Shown here piece after piece: positions 1-8,696 of a stretch of 64,000 bases of DNA. A program made the translations under genes and the position numbers. Under the pieces are notes generated by a model, which was not told the DNA's origin, ran no database searches, and saw only the letters and a program-made list of their open reading frames with translations. The first letter of the stretch is position 1. Every line of letters starts with the position of its first letter. The stretch covers positions 56,996-120,995 of the forward strand of contig NZ_JAIXSL010000004.1 of NCBI RefSeq assembly GCF_027484705.1. Direction: 5' to 3'. Origin of the DNA: Flavobacterium sp. GTDB lineage: Bacteria > Bacteroidota > Bacteroidia > Flavobacteriales > Flavobacteriaceae.

Positions 1-579
1 ATTCATTTGCTGCGCCGCATAGGTTATAACACCAACGCCAACAAAACCGTTATGAGTAAAATTTTTAAAGTGCAGAACCTCAGATGATAAAAGCGGTTTA
101 TTATAACCACGAACATAATACAAAAGTTCACCATCAACTTTTTTAATATCAATAACATCATCCCAATCAATGAAGGTCAATTCTGTAATATCACCTTTGT
201 AATTCGTTTCTATTTTTGAAAGCGAGTTCCCACGAAGCAACAAAGAAATTCCGGTTACTTTTTTCCAAATAAACGATGTCATAAACGGATTAGGCTCAGT
301 AGATAAAAGCCAATCTACAGGATGCGCTTTATAACGTTCGCTGCCGTTTTCAACAACTTTATATACAAAAAATGGAATCTTAGCTATGTCATTACTAATC
401 TGCTCAACAGCATTAAAAACAGCCGAAAGTTTTAAAGAAGATTTATAGTTAAGTGAAGAAGTTTTAGCCTTTGAATCACCGATAAAAAATGATGAGAAAT
501 CATTGAATAAAGAAACGTTTTCCGCGCTTCTTTGTTCACCTGAAGAAAACATCATTGAAAAAGCCTGATTTAAAGACAT
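1..579 (-). CDS. phage portal protein (HK97-like), partial; continues past the left edge
   Basis: Manual translation from ATG at 579 (minus): MSLNQAFSMMFSSGEQRSAENVSLFNDF...VFNAVEQISNDIAKIPFFVYKVVENGSERYKAHPVDWLLSTEPNPFMTSFIWKKVTGISLLLRGNSLSKIE; open to window edge; upstream of the terminase in phage gene order. Confidence 0.8.
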   Translation of the reverse strand, partial: MSLNQAFSMMFSSGEQRSAENVSLFNDFSSFFIGDSKAKTSSLNYKSSLKLSAVFNAVEQISNDIAKIPFFVYKVVENGSERYKAHPVDWLLSTEPNPFMTSFIWKKVTGISLLLRGNSLSKIETNYKGDITELTFIDWDDVIDIKKVDGELLYYVRGYNKPLLSSEVLHFKNFTHNGFVGVGVITYAAQQMN

Positions 580-676
580 GGGTTATATAATATTAACCCT
601 GTAAAAGTATTTTTACGGCTTTGCTACGAAGGTATAAAGTTTGTACTTTATAAGCGAGTTCAGATATTCCCTATTT

Positions 677-886
677 TTAAAAAAAGATTCGATTCAAATA
701 TTTAGCTAAGTAATTAATCAACTTGAAAAATACAGTTTTATCAAGATGTTGCTGAAGCTCCCTTCGCGCCTTTAAATTTTCAAAAATTGAAACACATAAA
801 GGCTGAGTATTAAAAGATTTTTTATTTTTATAGTACTCGATAATAATCATACGCTGATAAAAACCAAATAACAATTTATTCTTCAT
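677..886 (-). CDS. hypothetical phage protein
   Basis: ORF in the collinear minus-strand phage block. Confidence 0.35.
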   Translation of the reverse strand: MKNKLLFGFYQRMIIIEYYKNKKSFNTQPLCVSIFENLKARRELQQHLDKTVFFKLINYLAKYLNRIFF

Positions 887-1067
887 CTTTTGAATTTATT
901 TTAGTTAGCTCAGATTTGATATAAAAAATTGCCGTTGCTATTTCAAATAAAATCATCAAAACAACTAAAGCATATCGAACTGGATTTTTAAAAAATTCAA
1001 ACTCTAAAAGCCAAGACGTTGCGATAGCAACTAAAAAAGTAACGATTATTATATAAATTATTTTCAT
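876..1067 (-). CDS. small membrane protein
   Basis: 63 aa with two hydrophobic segments, overlaps neighbours in the phage operon. Confidence 0.45.
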   Translation of the reverse strand: MKIIYIIIVTFLVAIATSWLLEFEFFKNPVRYALVVLMILFEIATAIFYIKSELTKINSKDEE

Positions 1068-1318
1068 TTTTGTTTTTTTCTGTTATAATAATTAATGACA
1101 TTTTTAAAAGAAACGTAATCAGAATATCGGTAAAAACCGAATAATTGAAAATGCAATTCGTTCACGCTATTAAAAGCGGATTCATAAGTTGTATGAGATG
1201 GTAATGCCTCATAATACATTTCAAAAAAACCTTGCCGAGCAGACAGGCGTTTCATGACTTCGGCTTCTTCTTCAAGCTTCTGAATCCGAAGACGCAATGC
1301 ATTTTCTTCTGGTGTCAT
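1064..1318 (-). CDS. hypothetical phage protein
   Basis: 84 aa ORF overlapping the next gene by 4 bp. Confidence 0.45.
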   Translation of the reverse strand: MTPEENALRLRIQKLEEEAEVMKRLSARQGFFEMYYEALPSHTTYESAFNSVNELHFQLFGFYRYSDYVSFKNVINYYNRKKQK

Positions 1319-1426
1319 ATATGTTGTTTGTTTTGGGATGAAAATTAATAACTTAACAATTAATTAATTATTTTGTTGCAATATTGGTATTTTGTTAACT
1401 ACTAGATATTTAGATTGATTATTGAT

Positions 1427-3175
1427 TTAACATTCGAAGGTTGTACCTTCCTTACTGTAATAACTTTCATTTGTATCTTCTGGAGGCGAAAGCGAACCAC
1501 CTAAAGCCATAATAGACGCAATTATACCGTCGATGCGTTTGCCGTTCGCATGGCTCTTACCTTTTGAAATTCTGATATTTTCATTTGTATCTTCAATCTT
1601 CACACAACCTGAAAGCATCCATTCCATCACCGGATTACCTTCGTGGATGATTTCACACTTATATACCAAACTTTCAAAAGTTTTAGTAGGATGCGAATAA
1701 TTCGGTAATGTTTGCGTGAACTCAGACAAATTAAATCCTTCATCATCTAAGCGGTTCACCAATGAACTGGAATTATATCGGTCAAATTCAATGCGTCTAA
1801 TTGAATGAGACAAATAATGACTACGGATATAATCTTCAATAATTGCGTAGTCAACTTGATTACCAGGTGTTGCAATCATAAACCCAGAATCAACCCAATA
1901 TCTATAAGGAACAGCATCTTCTTTACTACGTTTTTGAACTGTATCTTCAGGACAAAATAGAAAAACTTTTAGGTAGCGTTTATTTTCATCATCGGGTTCA
2001 GATAATATAGCAAAAGCAGTGATATCTGTAGTTGTAGATAAATCAACAGCCGCATAAGAACCAAACTGATGAAATTTTTCAATAGGCAAAGCCCTTCTTT
2101 CATTTGCAGTCTTAGCACCTTTGTTAAAATCACACATTTTCCAAATTTCAGAAGGAATCCAGATATTATTTCCATCAACCCACATGTTCAGAGATTTTGT
2201 TTTAAAATTTGGAATCTTTGACGGTTGGTTTTTTGCTTTTATAAATTCACGGCGTAAAAAATCGAGTAGTGTAGTACTATGCTGCAAATTAGGATTTGCT
2301 TTTTCCCAATTTTCTTCTAACTCCCAATCATCATCATCATCAAGCTGATGGATCATAATTAAAGTATGATCATCTACATTCAGACCGTTCAAAATATCTT
2401 TATAAGAATCTTCTGCATGCTTACAAACACTTTTTAAATTAAATCCAGCAGTGGTGATAATATATACTAAAGGATTTTCACGCGCTCCCATTGCAGATTC
2501 TAAAACCTCACGAACCCCATCATCTTTATGTGCGTGATACTCATCAATGAAAGCTACAGAAGGATTAAGACTATCAAGCGTTTTACTGTCACCACCTAAA
2601 AACCTGAAAACCGCAGACATTCTAGCGAAACGTATTTCACGCATCGTATTACGAAAACCTAACGTACGCAGTTTTAAAGATTTTTCAACGAAATTATAAG
2701 CTTGTTCCCAAAGCGTTTTAGCCTGAGCTTCTTTCGTAGCTCCTACATATATTTCCGCACCTTCTTCACCATCCATTGCCTCACAATACAAACCTAAACC
2801 CGATAATTGTGTTGTTTTACCGTTTTTACGGCCAACAGTTTCATAAACAAAGTTGATACGACGAAGTCCTGACCCTTTTATTTTCCATGCAAAAATATTG
2901 TATATTGTAAACTGCTGATAAGGCGATAAAACAAATGGTGCTTTCAATTTTGCTAATGGACCTTTTGTATGAACCAAATATCTAGGAAACCATTCAATAA
3001 CAAACATTCCTTCTTTATGATCAAGATAAAAACCTTTTTCATCTGCTTGATCAATCCATTCAGAAAAGCGTTTTGCCGCTAGTTTTATGTATTTTCCACA
3101 AACGATTTTTCCATCTAATACATCCTGAGCGTATTGGAAAGGAACCGAAGATTTCATTTCATCAGAAATAATCAT
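1427..3175 (-). CDS. phage terminase large subunit
   Basis: VYETVGRKNGKTTQLSGLGLY (Walker A region), SVAFIDEYHAHKDDGVREVLESAMGARENPLVYIITTAG, nuclease-like YAAVDLSTTTDITAF. Confidence 0.93.
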   Translation of the reverse strand: MIISDEMKSSVPFQYAQDVLDGKIVCGKYIKLAAKRFSEWIDQADEKGFYLDHKEGMFVIEWFPRYLVHTKGPLAKLKAPFVLSPYQQFTIYNIFAWKIKGSGLRRINFVYETVGRKNGKTTQLSGLGLYCEAMDGEEGAEIYVGATKEAQAKTLWEQAYNFVEKSLKLRTLGFRNTMREIRFARMSAVFRFLGGDSKTLDSLNPSVAFIDEYHAHKDDGVREVLESAMGARENPLVYIITTAGFNLKSVCKHAEDSYKDILNGLNVDDHTLIMIHQLDDDDDWELEENWEKANPNLQHSTTLLDFLRREFIKAKNQPSKIPNFKTKSLNMWVDGNNIWIPSEIWKMCDFNKGAKTANERRALPIEKFHQFGSYAAVDLSTTTDITAFAILSEPDDENKRYLKVFLFCPEDTVQKRSKEDAVPYRYWVDSGFMIATPGNQVDYAIIEDYIRSHYLSHSIRRIEFDRYNSSSLVNRLDDEGFNLSEFTQTLPNYSHPTKTFESLVYKCEIIHEGNPVMEWMLSGCVKIEDTNENIRISKGKSHANGKRIDGIIASIMALGGSLSPPEDTNESYYSKEGTTFEC

Positions 3176-3192
3176 AGAAGGTGGTTTTTAAT

Positions 3193-4989
3193 TTATACAG
3201 CAATTTTTTGAAAATAATTATGTAGTGATAAATAATTACAACTTACTAATGCTTTAGCTTGGTTTACTTCAACTGCATTACCAATAAATTTTTTTTGTTC
3301 AGTTTGGTTGCCAACAAGTTTATAGTCTTTTGGAAATCCTTGTATTTGTTTTAATTCTGGAATGTTGAGCATTCTCATTTTAATATCATAAATACCGTAA
3401 GAAGCCATGAATTCTTTAATACAAATCATTGTTTCGCTATCATCATCATAAATTGGTATTTGCAACTCACCTAATGAAGTAGATACAATATAAAGAGGCG
3501 CTTTATCTTGACGCGCTACAACCGTGCAGCATGGATTGTCAACACTTCCATTATTTCCACCCCATGAAGGATTGAGAATGAAATTTTTTGTTTTGATAAT
3601 TGAAAACTTCGGAACTGTAGTTAGTGTATTACATGGCTGGTCAATGCCAATTGGTTCACTACTTGTGTATTGTTGATCTATAAAATTGACATCAATTTTA
3701 GCAACTCTATCTTTTGTAGTTATTGTTGGTGAAGGACTTTCAATTGAATGAACACCACCATTACCGTAATAAGTATTTAGATGTGATGCTGTAACAAGTT
3801 CCTGATTTCCTCCTGTCTGTGTAATCGTTCTTGAAGGATTATTAATATCAACCAACTTTGAATTAGGATCACCGGAATTTCTTTGTTGAATAAACTGTGA
3901 TGCTGTAACTATAGCTTGACCGCCAACCGTTGTAACCGATCCTGCTGGACCATCTACACCAATTACTTTTCCTGCTGGTCTACCCGAATAGTATTTCTTA
4001 ATGAAATTAGTTTTTACAAGCGCATGAGTTCCATTTGTGCAAATGGTCCCCATCGGTCTATTGATTGAATTAACTTTTTGTTCTGGATTAATTTTACCAC
4101 CGTTGTAACGTTTTGTAAAAATATCATCACCGTTGGCCACAAATTTTATAAGACCAGCATGGATTCGTTTTAAAGTGTTATCTGATAAAGGTTTTTTTCG
4201 AGTAAAGATGCTTTCGCCTTCATCATCTAAATCTAAAACTTCACGAACTGCTTTCCATTTAAACATAGGAAATAAAGGACTAACTATCTTATCTTTTGTA
4301 TGTGTTTGCTCTGGCCATTGAATAGGATAACCATAATTAGCAAACTGTATAAACAATCGTTCACGACTTTGATAAGCTCCATAGTTCGCAGAATTTAAAA
4401 GTTTAGCATCGTATCGGAAACCATACGATTTTACTTCTTCAATCCATTTAACATAATCTTTTCCTTCAGTTCTTGAAATTGGTTTGCCATTTTCAGAAAG
4501 TGGACCCCAACTCATAAATTCGCGAACATTTTCAACCCAGAAATAATCTGGATCTAATTCCTTCAAATACATAAACATATGTTCTGCTAAAGTTCTACTA
4601 TCAGCATCACGAGCCTGACCGCCTTTAGCTTTTGAAAAATTCGTACATTCCAATGAAGCCCATATATTTACTTTACAATTTGGGAAAACTTTTCGAAGTA
4701 TATTTACTAAATACTTTAATTTTTTAACAACCTCAAAATCACGAATATCTTCAGTAAAATGAAGTGTATTTGGATGATTTAAAGCATGGCTTAATATAGC
4801 ATTTGCATCATGATTTACACAAGCTGCAACAAACATATTTTCAATATCAGTAAAATGAATTCCAGTAGAAGTTCCACCAGCACCGCAAAACAAATCAATC
4901 CAAAAAACCAAAGGTTTTGCAGGATCGTAACTTTTCTTAACGTGCTCGATAAAAAGACTTACGTTTTGTTTTAATTCAAACTTTGTCAT
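3193..4989 (-). CDS. phage DNA (cytosine-5) methyltransferase with repeat-rich C-terminal half
   Basis: WIDLFCGAGGTSTGIH, WASLECTNFSKAKGG, FWVENVREF, MLNIPELKQIQGFP...FIGNAVEVNQAKAL C5-MTase motifs. Confidence 0.93.
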   Translation of the reverse strand: MTKFELKQNVSLFIEHVKKSYDPAKPLVFWIDLFCGAGGTSTGIHFTDIENMFVAACVNHDANAILSHALNHPNTLHFTEDIRDFEVVKKLKYLVNILRKVFPNCKVNIWASLECTNFSKAKGGQARDADSRTLAEHMFMYLKELDPDYFWVENVREFMSWGPLSENGKPISRTEGKDYVKWIEEVKSYGFRYDAKLLNSANYGAYQSRERLFIQFANYGYPIQWPEQTHTKDKIVSPLFPMFKWKAVREVLDLDDEGESIFTRKKPLSDNTLKRIHAGLIKFVANGDDIFTKRYNGGKINPEQKVNSINRPMGTICTNGTHALVKTNFIKKYYSGRPAGKVIGVDGPAGSVTTVGGQAIVTASQFIQQRNSGDPNSKLVDINNPSRTITQTGGNQELVTASHLNTYYGNGGVHSIESPSPTITTKDRVAKIDVNFIDQQYTSSEPIGIDQPCNTLTTVPKFSIIKTKNFILNPSWGGNNGSVDNPCCTVVARQDKAPLYIVSTSLGELQIPIYDDDSETMICIKEFMASYGIYDIKMRMLNIPELKQIQGFPKDYKLVGNQTEQKKFIGNAVEVNQAKALVSCNYLSLHNYFQKIAV

Positions 4990-5012
4990 GTTTTGATATT
5001 CATTTTTAAATT

Positions 5013-5309
5013 TTAATCGAAAATATACCTGCCATCATCTTCCTGTCTGATTGTTGTTTTAAATGGAAAACCTGAAGGTTTTGGAACTTGTTTAATTGTA
5101 TCCATTAAATAAGAAGAATCTGTCCAGGTTACACGTTTTTCACCTTTATATTCGATTTGCATATCCAGCCTTAGACCTTCATACTTTGATGGACCAATCT
5201 TAAAATCATGCACAATTATTAAAACATTCAATATTTTAGCAATCTTTATTTTTTCGCCAGCGAACCCGGCGCTTTTTTGTTCTATTTTGAAATCTTTGAA
5301 GTTGTTCAT
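5013..5309 (-). CDS. hypothetical phage protein (98 aa) overlapping the RT gene end
   Basis: ORF overlaps RT by ~74 bp; EGLRLDMQIEYKGEKRVTWTDSSYLMDTIKQ; not recognisably Avd. Confidence 0.55.
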   Translation of the reverse strand: MNNFKDFKIEQKSAGFAGEKIKIAKILNVLIIVHDFKIGPSKYEGLRLDMQIEYKGEKRVTWTDSSYLMDTIKQVPKPSGFPFKTTIRQEDDGRYIFD

Positions 5310-6279
5310 GGGTTAGAAGTTTGTTTTGTAAGTTTTTGGTATCTGCATGTATCAACCATCCCCAATAAGCTGCAATAGTTTCATGCTTAGGATGTCTTTT
5401 GAGTTTTCGCACGAAGTTTTTCTTTATCGATTTCCTAATCATGATGTGATCACGAAAAAACACGTAGCCTAGAAAATCAATTCCACGACCATCAAGACTG
5501 TAGCGACTTTTAGCGATTGGGAAAACCTGATAATTATTTTTAACTATAAGTTTTAGATTTACATCAAAGTATTGAGAAATTTTAAAAAATAAATTATGCA
5601 AATAATCTTTGTTATCTGCACAAATCACGATGTCATCAGCATAACGCCAGTAGTATTTTACTCCAATAGTTTCTTTGATCCAATGGTCAAAACCCGTCAA
5701 ATAGAAATTTGCAAAATATTGACTTAAATAATTACCGATTGGAATACCATCAGTGCTATCAATTATTTCATCAAGCAGTTTTAACAAGCGATAATCTTTA
5801 AATTTTCTTCGTAAAAGATTTTTAAGTATTTCGTGATCAACACTAGGATAGAATTTTTTAATATCCAGTTTCAAACAGTATTTTGTACTCGATTCATCTA
5901 AAAGCGATTTCTGCAAGGATTTTTTAGCTGCATGAATACCTTTTCCTTTAATACAGCTATACGTATCATTTGTGAACATTCCTGTAAAAATAGGTTCAAG
6001 CACATTCATTATTGCGTGATGTGTTATGCGATCAGGATAATATGGCAACCTATAAACGATACGTTCTTTTGGCTCGAAAACTTTAAAAGTTGAATATTCT
6101 GATGTATGGTAATCCTGATTGATAAGAATTTCTCGTAACGCAACTAAGAACCCTTCGGGATTTTTATCGAATAATCGAATACCATACTGTTTAGATTTTC
6201 CCTTTCTGGCTTTTTTATCAGCCAGAATGAGATTATCCATATGAGTAATTTTATCGAAAAGATTATTTATGCGTTTCAT
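5236..6279 (-). CDS. reverse transcriptase of a diversity-generating retroelement
   Basis: RT motifs KYCLKLDIKKFYPSVDHEIL, GIPIGNYLSQYFANFYL (DGR-like SQ box), YYWRYADDIVICAD, FLGYVFF; adjacent to TR/VR repeats. Confidence 0.95.
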   Translation of the reverse strand: MKRINNLFDKITHMDNLILADKKARKGKSKQYGIRLFDKNPEGFLVALREILINQDYHTSEYSTFKVFEPKERIVYRLPYYPDRITHHAIMNVLEPIFTGMFTNDTYSCIKGKGIHAAKKSLQKSLLDESSTKYCLKLDIKKFYPSVDHEILKNLLRRKFKDYRLLKLLDEIIDSTDGIPIGNYLSQYFANFYLTGFDHWIKETIGVKYYWRYADDIVICADNKDYLHNLFFKISQYFDVNLKLIVKNNYQVFPIAKSRYSLDGRGIDFLGYVFFRDHIMIRKSIKKNFVRKLKRHPKHETIAAYWGWLIHADTKNLQNKLLTHEQLQRFQNRTKKRRVRWRKNKDC

Positions 6280-6396
6280 AGCCTTTGTTTCTCAGTCCAC
6301 GTTCTTAACAAATTATTGAATACTAGCGGACATCTTTATTCTTTATGTTTTTTGCCTAGAGGCAAGGTCTGCACCGAGCAATTATATTACAAATAT

Positions 6397-6467
6397 GGGC
6401 ACTGGCATTCGTGTTCGTGTTCCAGTTATCGTAGTCGTTGTACGCCCAGCTGGAACTGGAAGAAGAA
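6397..6467 (-). repeat. DGR template repeat (TR), ~71 bp
   Basis: Non-coding copy between RT and the targets; minus-strand reading has AAC/AAT/AGT/AGC codons (SSSSSWAYNDYDNWNTNTNASA); matches three VRs except almost only at TR adenines. Confidence 0.95.
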
Positions 6468-6501
6468 CAGAACAACAGTAACGATGCACAACCCTTTTTA
6501 T

Positions 6502-6888
6502 CTATAGAACTGCGTTATACAATTCTGGAAATGTTTTAACCGTGTCAATCATTACATCGTACGATCTAAATTCACGGCGGGCACCGGCATACGAGTACGT
6601 GAGCCAGCGAACGTAGTCGAAAGACGCCCAGCCGGAACCGGAAGAAGAAGGTCTAAAATATGGTTTATACTTATACCGGCTATAATTTTCATAATCGGGA
6701 ATCCAAGGATTATCTTGACCTTCATTATTTTTTGCAGGAATAATAATGTCGAGTTGATAATTTGCAATAGCGCGTGACCTAGCAGGCTCCGAAAGTTGTT
6801 CCAAAATTGCAAGATCTTTCCCAACAATTTGCATATCGATTTTTTCAGCCTGACAAGCGGCCTCGAATGATTTGATTTTTGATTCCAT
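6502..6888 (-). CDS. DGR target protein 1 (C-type-lectin-like variable domain)
   Basis: ...PSSSGSGWASFDYVRWLTYSYAGARREFRSYD; VR near C-terminus. Confidence 0.9.
   Translation of the reverse strand: MESKIKSFEAACQAEKIDMQIVGKDLAILEQLSEPARSRAIANYQLDIIIPAKNNEGQDNPWIPDYENYSRYKYKPYFRPSSSGSGWASFDYVRWLTYSYAGARREFRSYDVMIDTVKTFPELYNAVL
6579..6649 (-). repeat. DGR variable repeat VR1
   Basis: Aligned by eye to TR: 14 substitutions at TR adenines (T on + strand), 1 elsewhere. Confidence 0.95.
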
Positions 6889-6891
6889 GTC

Positions 6892-7272
6892 TTATTTTTT
6901 TTGATTTAAGTAATTCAATATATGCACGTATTTTTCGAAAAACTGATCAACAGTTTCCCGCATCATTTCGTATGATCTGAACGGGCGGGCACCGGCATCC
7001 GTGATCGTGTACCAGAAAACGTAGACGTAGTACGCCCAGCCGGAACCGGAAGAAGAATCTTTAGTAAATACTGGCCAATACTTTCTTGATAGGCCATTCC
7101 AAGGTTTTTCTAAACCTTCATTGTTTTTTGCTTCAACGATGGTATCTAGTTCAAAAAGTTCATTAAAGTAATTTCTTTGTAACTCAGGTAACATCGAAAA
7201 ATCTGGACGAACATTTGGGTCTTTTCCCAAAGCTACACATGCAGCTTCGTAGGAGTTAATTGTTGTAGTCAT
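6892..7272 (-). CDS. DGR target protein 2 (C-type-lectin-like variable domain)
   Basis: ...DSSSGSGWAYYVYVFWYTITDAGARPFRSYEMM; paralogue of target 1. Confidence 0.9.
   Translation of the reverse strand: MTTTINSYEAACVALGKDPNVRPDFSMLPELQRNYFNELFELDTIVEAKNNEGLEKPWNGLSRKYWPVFTKDSSSGSGWAYYVYVFWYTITDAGARPFRSYEMMRETVDQFFEKYVHILNYLNQKK
6987..7057 (-). repeat. DGR variable repeat VR2
   Basis: 11 substitutions relative to TR, all at TR adenines. Confidence 0.95.
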
Positions 7273-7282
7273 TTTGTTGGTT

Positions 7283-7759
7283 TTAAATTAATTGATAAGC
7301 TTTTTTATATATTTCCGGAAATCTTTCTACGCAAATTTTTACGTGATCAGGATTGATAAATCCGAGGCGGGCACCGGCATCCGTGCTCGTGACCCAGTAA
7401 ACGGAGACGTCGAACGCCCAGCCGGAACCGGAAGAATATTTAGCATAAGGGAAATAAAAGTAATTTCCTGTTGACCAATCAGCATCTTTACAACCATTGA
7501 AGCAGTAAACAATTAGCAGCCATAAAACCATATTATTGCCAGCAATAACATCACGGTTATTTGTTGCTGGAAAATTATAATCTTCAGGATTAGCACCAGT
7601 TTCTTTAAAAACATCATCGAGCGTTAGCACACGATCTTCAACATTTTTTAAAAATTGGTGATCAGGATAAAGACTGATCAAAAGTTTTTTACCTTCAGAA
7701 TCAGCAACCGCGAATGCTTTATCCGCATCTGAAGATTTGAGTTTAAGTGTTTTTTTCAT
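7283..7759 (-). CDS. DGR target protein 3 (C-type-lectin-like variable domain)
   Basis: ...YSSGSGWAFDVSVYWVTSTDAGARLGF; longer divergent N-terminus. Confidence 0.9.
   Translation of the reverse strand: MKKTLKLKSSDADKAFAVADSEGKKLLISLYPDHQFLKNVEDRVLTLDDVFKETGANPEDYNFPATNNRDVIAGNNMVLWLLIVYCFNGCKDADWSTGNYFYFPYAKYSSGSGWAFDVSVYWVTSTDAGARLGFINPDHVKICVERFPEIYKKAYQLI
7369..7436 (-). repeat. DGR variable repeat VR3
   Basis: 13 substitutions relative to TR core, all at TR adenines. Confidence 0.94.
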
Positions 7760-7797
7760 TAGATTAATTTTAGGTTTTATAATTGTTGTTTGGGTTT

Positions 7798-8307
7798 TTA
7801 CCCTTGTTTTTTAAGCATTTCTTTTTCAAAAAGCGAAAGCTGTGAACTATCATCGCTTCCAGTTTCTTTTAAACTCAGACGATCTTTAAAGCTAAATCCA
7901 AAATGCTTTGAAAATGATTCAATTTCTTTTAGCATTTTTTCCCGAAGCGTAACATGTCCTGAAACATTTGAGGCTCCAGAGCCAAAAGTTTGAACTAAAC
8001 CTCCATTATAGCCACGAGTATTTATCTGTTCTTCTGCTTGTAAATAGTAATCAACAGATCGAGCTAATGCATGAAGATGAATTAAATCAGGCTTTGTAAG
8101 TTTGTTTGATTCTACCAACATTTTTCCGAAATAACGATACCAGAATTTTTGATTATCAGTCAAATTAATTTTAGGCATTGGTGCCGGTAGGGATTTTAAA
8201 ATCTCATACAGATTTTTGTTCACTTCCACAACTTCACCGTCATTTCTTAAAACTTTCATATTTGCTTTTGACATAACTAACATTATTAAATTAGACCCCC
8301 CCACCAA
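7798..8307 (-). CDS. phage terminase small subunit (P27-like)
   Basis: LPAPMPKINLTDNQKFWYRYFGKMLVESNKLTKPDLIHLHALARSVDYYLQAEEQINTRGYNGGLVQTFGSG...; size and position. Confidence 0.72.
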   Translation of the reverse strand: MVGGSNLIMLVMSKANMKVLRNDGEVVEVNKNLYEILKSLPAPMPKINLTDNQKFWYRYFGKMLVESNKLTKPDLIHLHALARSVDYYLQAEEQINTRGYNGGLVQTFGSGASNVSGHVTLREKMLKEIESFSKHFGFSFKDRLSLKETGSDDSSQLSLFEKEMLKKQG

Positions 8308-8360
8308 AAAACTACACCGAGTAAAATCCTAACTAAACAGCGATGTACGCATTTATTGAC

Positions 8361-8696
8361 TTATCGAGATTTTACCCCATACCCCTTATGCGCTTCACTT
8401 CCCGATTTACTATCGTGGTGCTTTTTACATCTTGACATTAACCACTTCATATCATAAGGATCATCACCACGCGCAATCAAAACTTTTGCCTGAGGTTCAT
8501 GATCAGCTACGGTTGCAATAGTTACTATTCCTTCCGCTTCACAATCGCAACAGCAAGGAAAAGATTCTAATTGTTGCTTACGAACCTTTCTCCATCTTCG
8601 GCCATTGTAATCAAAATCATCATCATGCCTTTCACGATCAAAAGGCTTCCTTTCACCAACCCACGGCCTTTTTACCTTATTTAGTTTCTTCGCCAT
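8361..8696 (-). CDS. phage HNH endonuclease
   Basis: FPCCCDCEAEGIVTIATVADHEPQAKVLIARGDDPYDMKWLMSRCKKHHDSKSG. Confidence 0.85.
   Translation of the reverse strand: MAKKLNKVKRPWVGERKPFDRERHDDDFDYNGRRWRKVRKQQLESFPCCCDCEAEGIVTIATVADHEPQAKVLIARGDDPYDMKWLMSRCKKHHDSKSGSEAHKGYGVKSR

Noticed and set aside
5013-5309. 98-aa ORF next to RT as the DGR accessory protein Avd
   Set aside because: Composition looks beta-rich, not a four-helix bundle, and it is downstream of RT; not supported
5236-6279. Reverse transcriptase as a retron or group II intron RT
   Set aside because: No msr/msd or intron structure seen; TR plus three VRs with adenine-specific differences makes it a DGR RT
6241-6507. Plus-strand ORF covering the template repeat
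   Set aside because: Antisense to TR and intergenic sequence, low-complexity product; likely spurious
7292-7474. Plus-strand ORF over VR3
   Set aside because: Antisense to a supported DGR target gene
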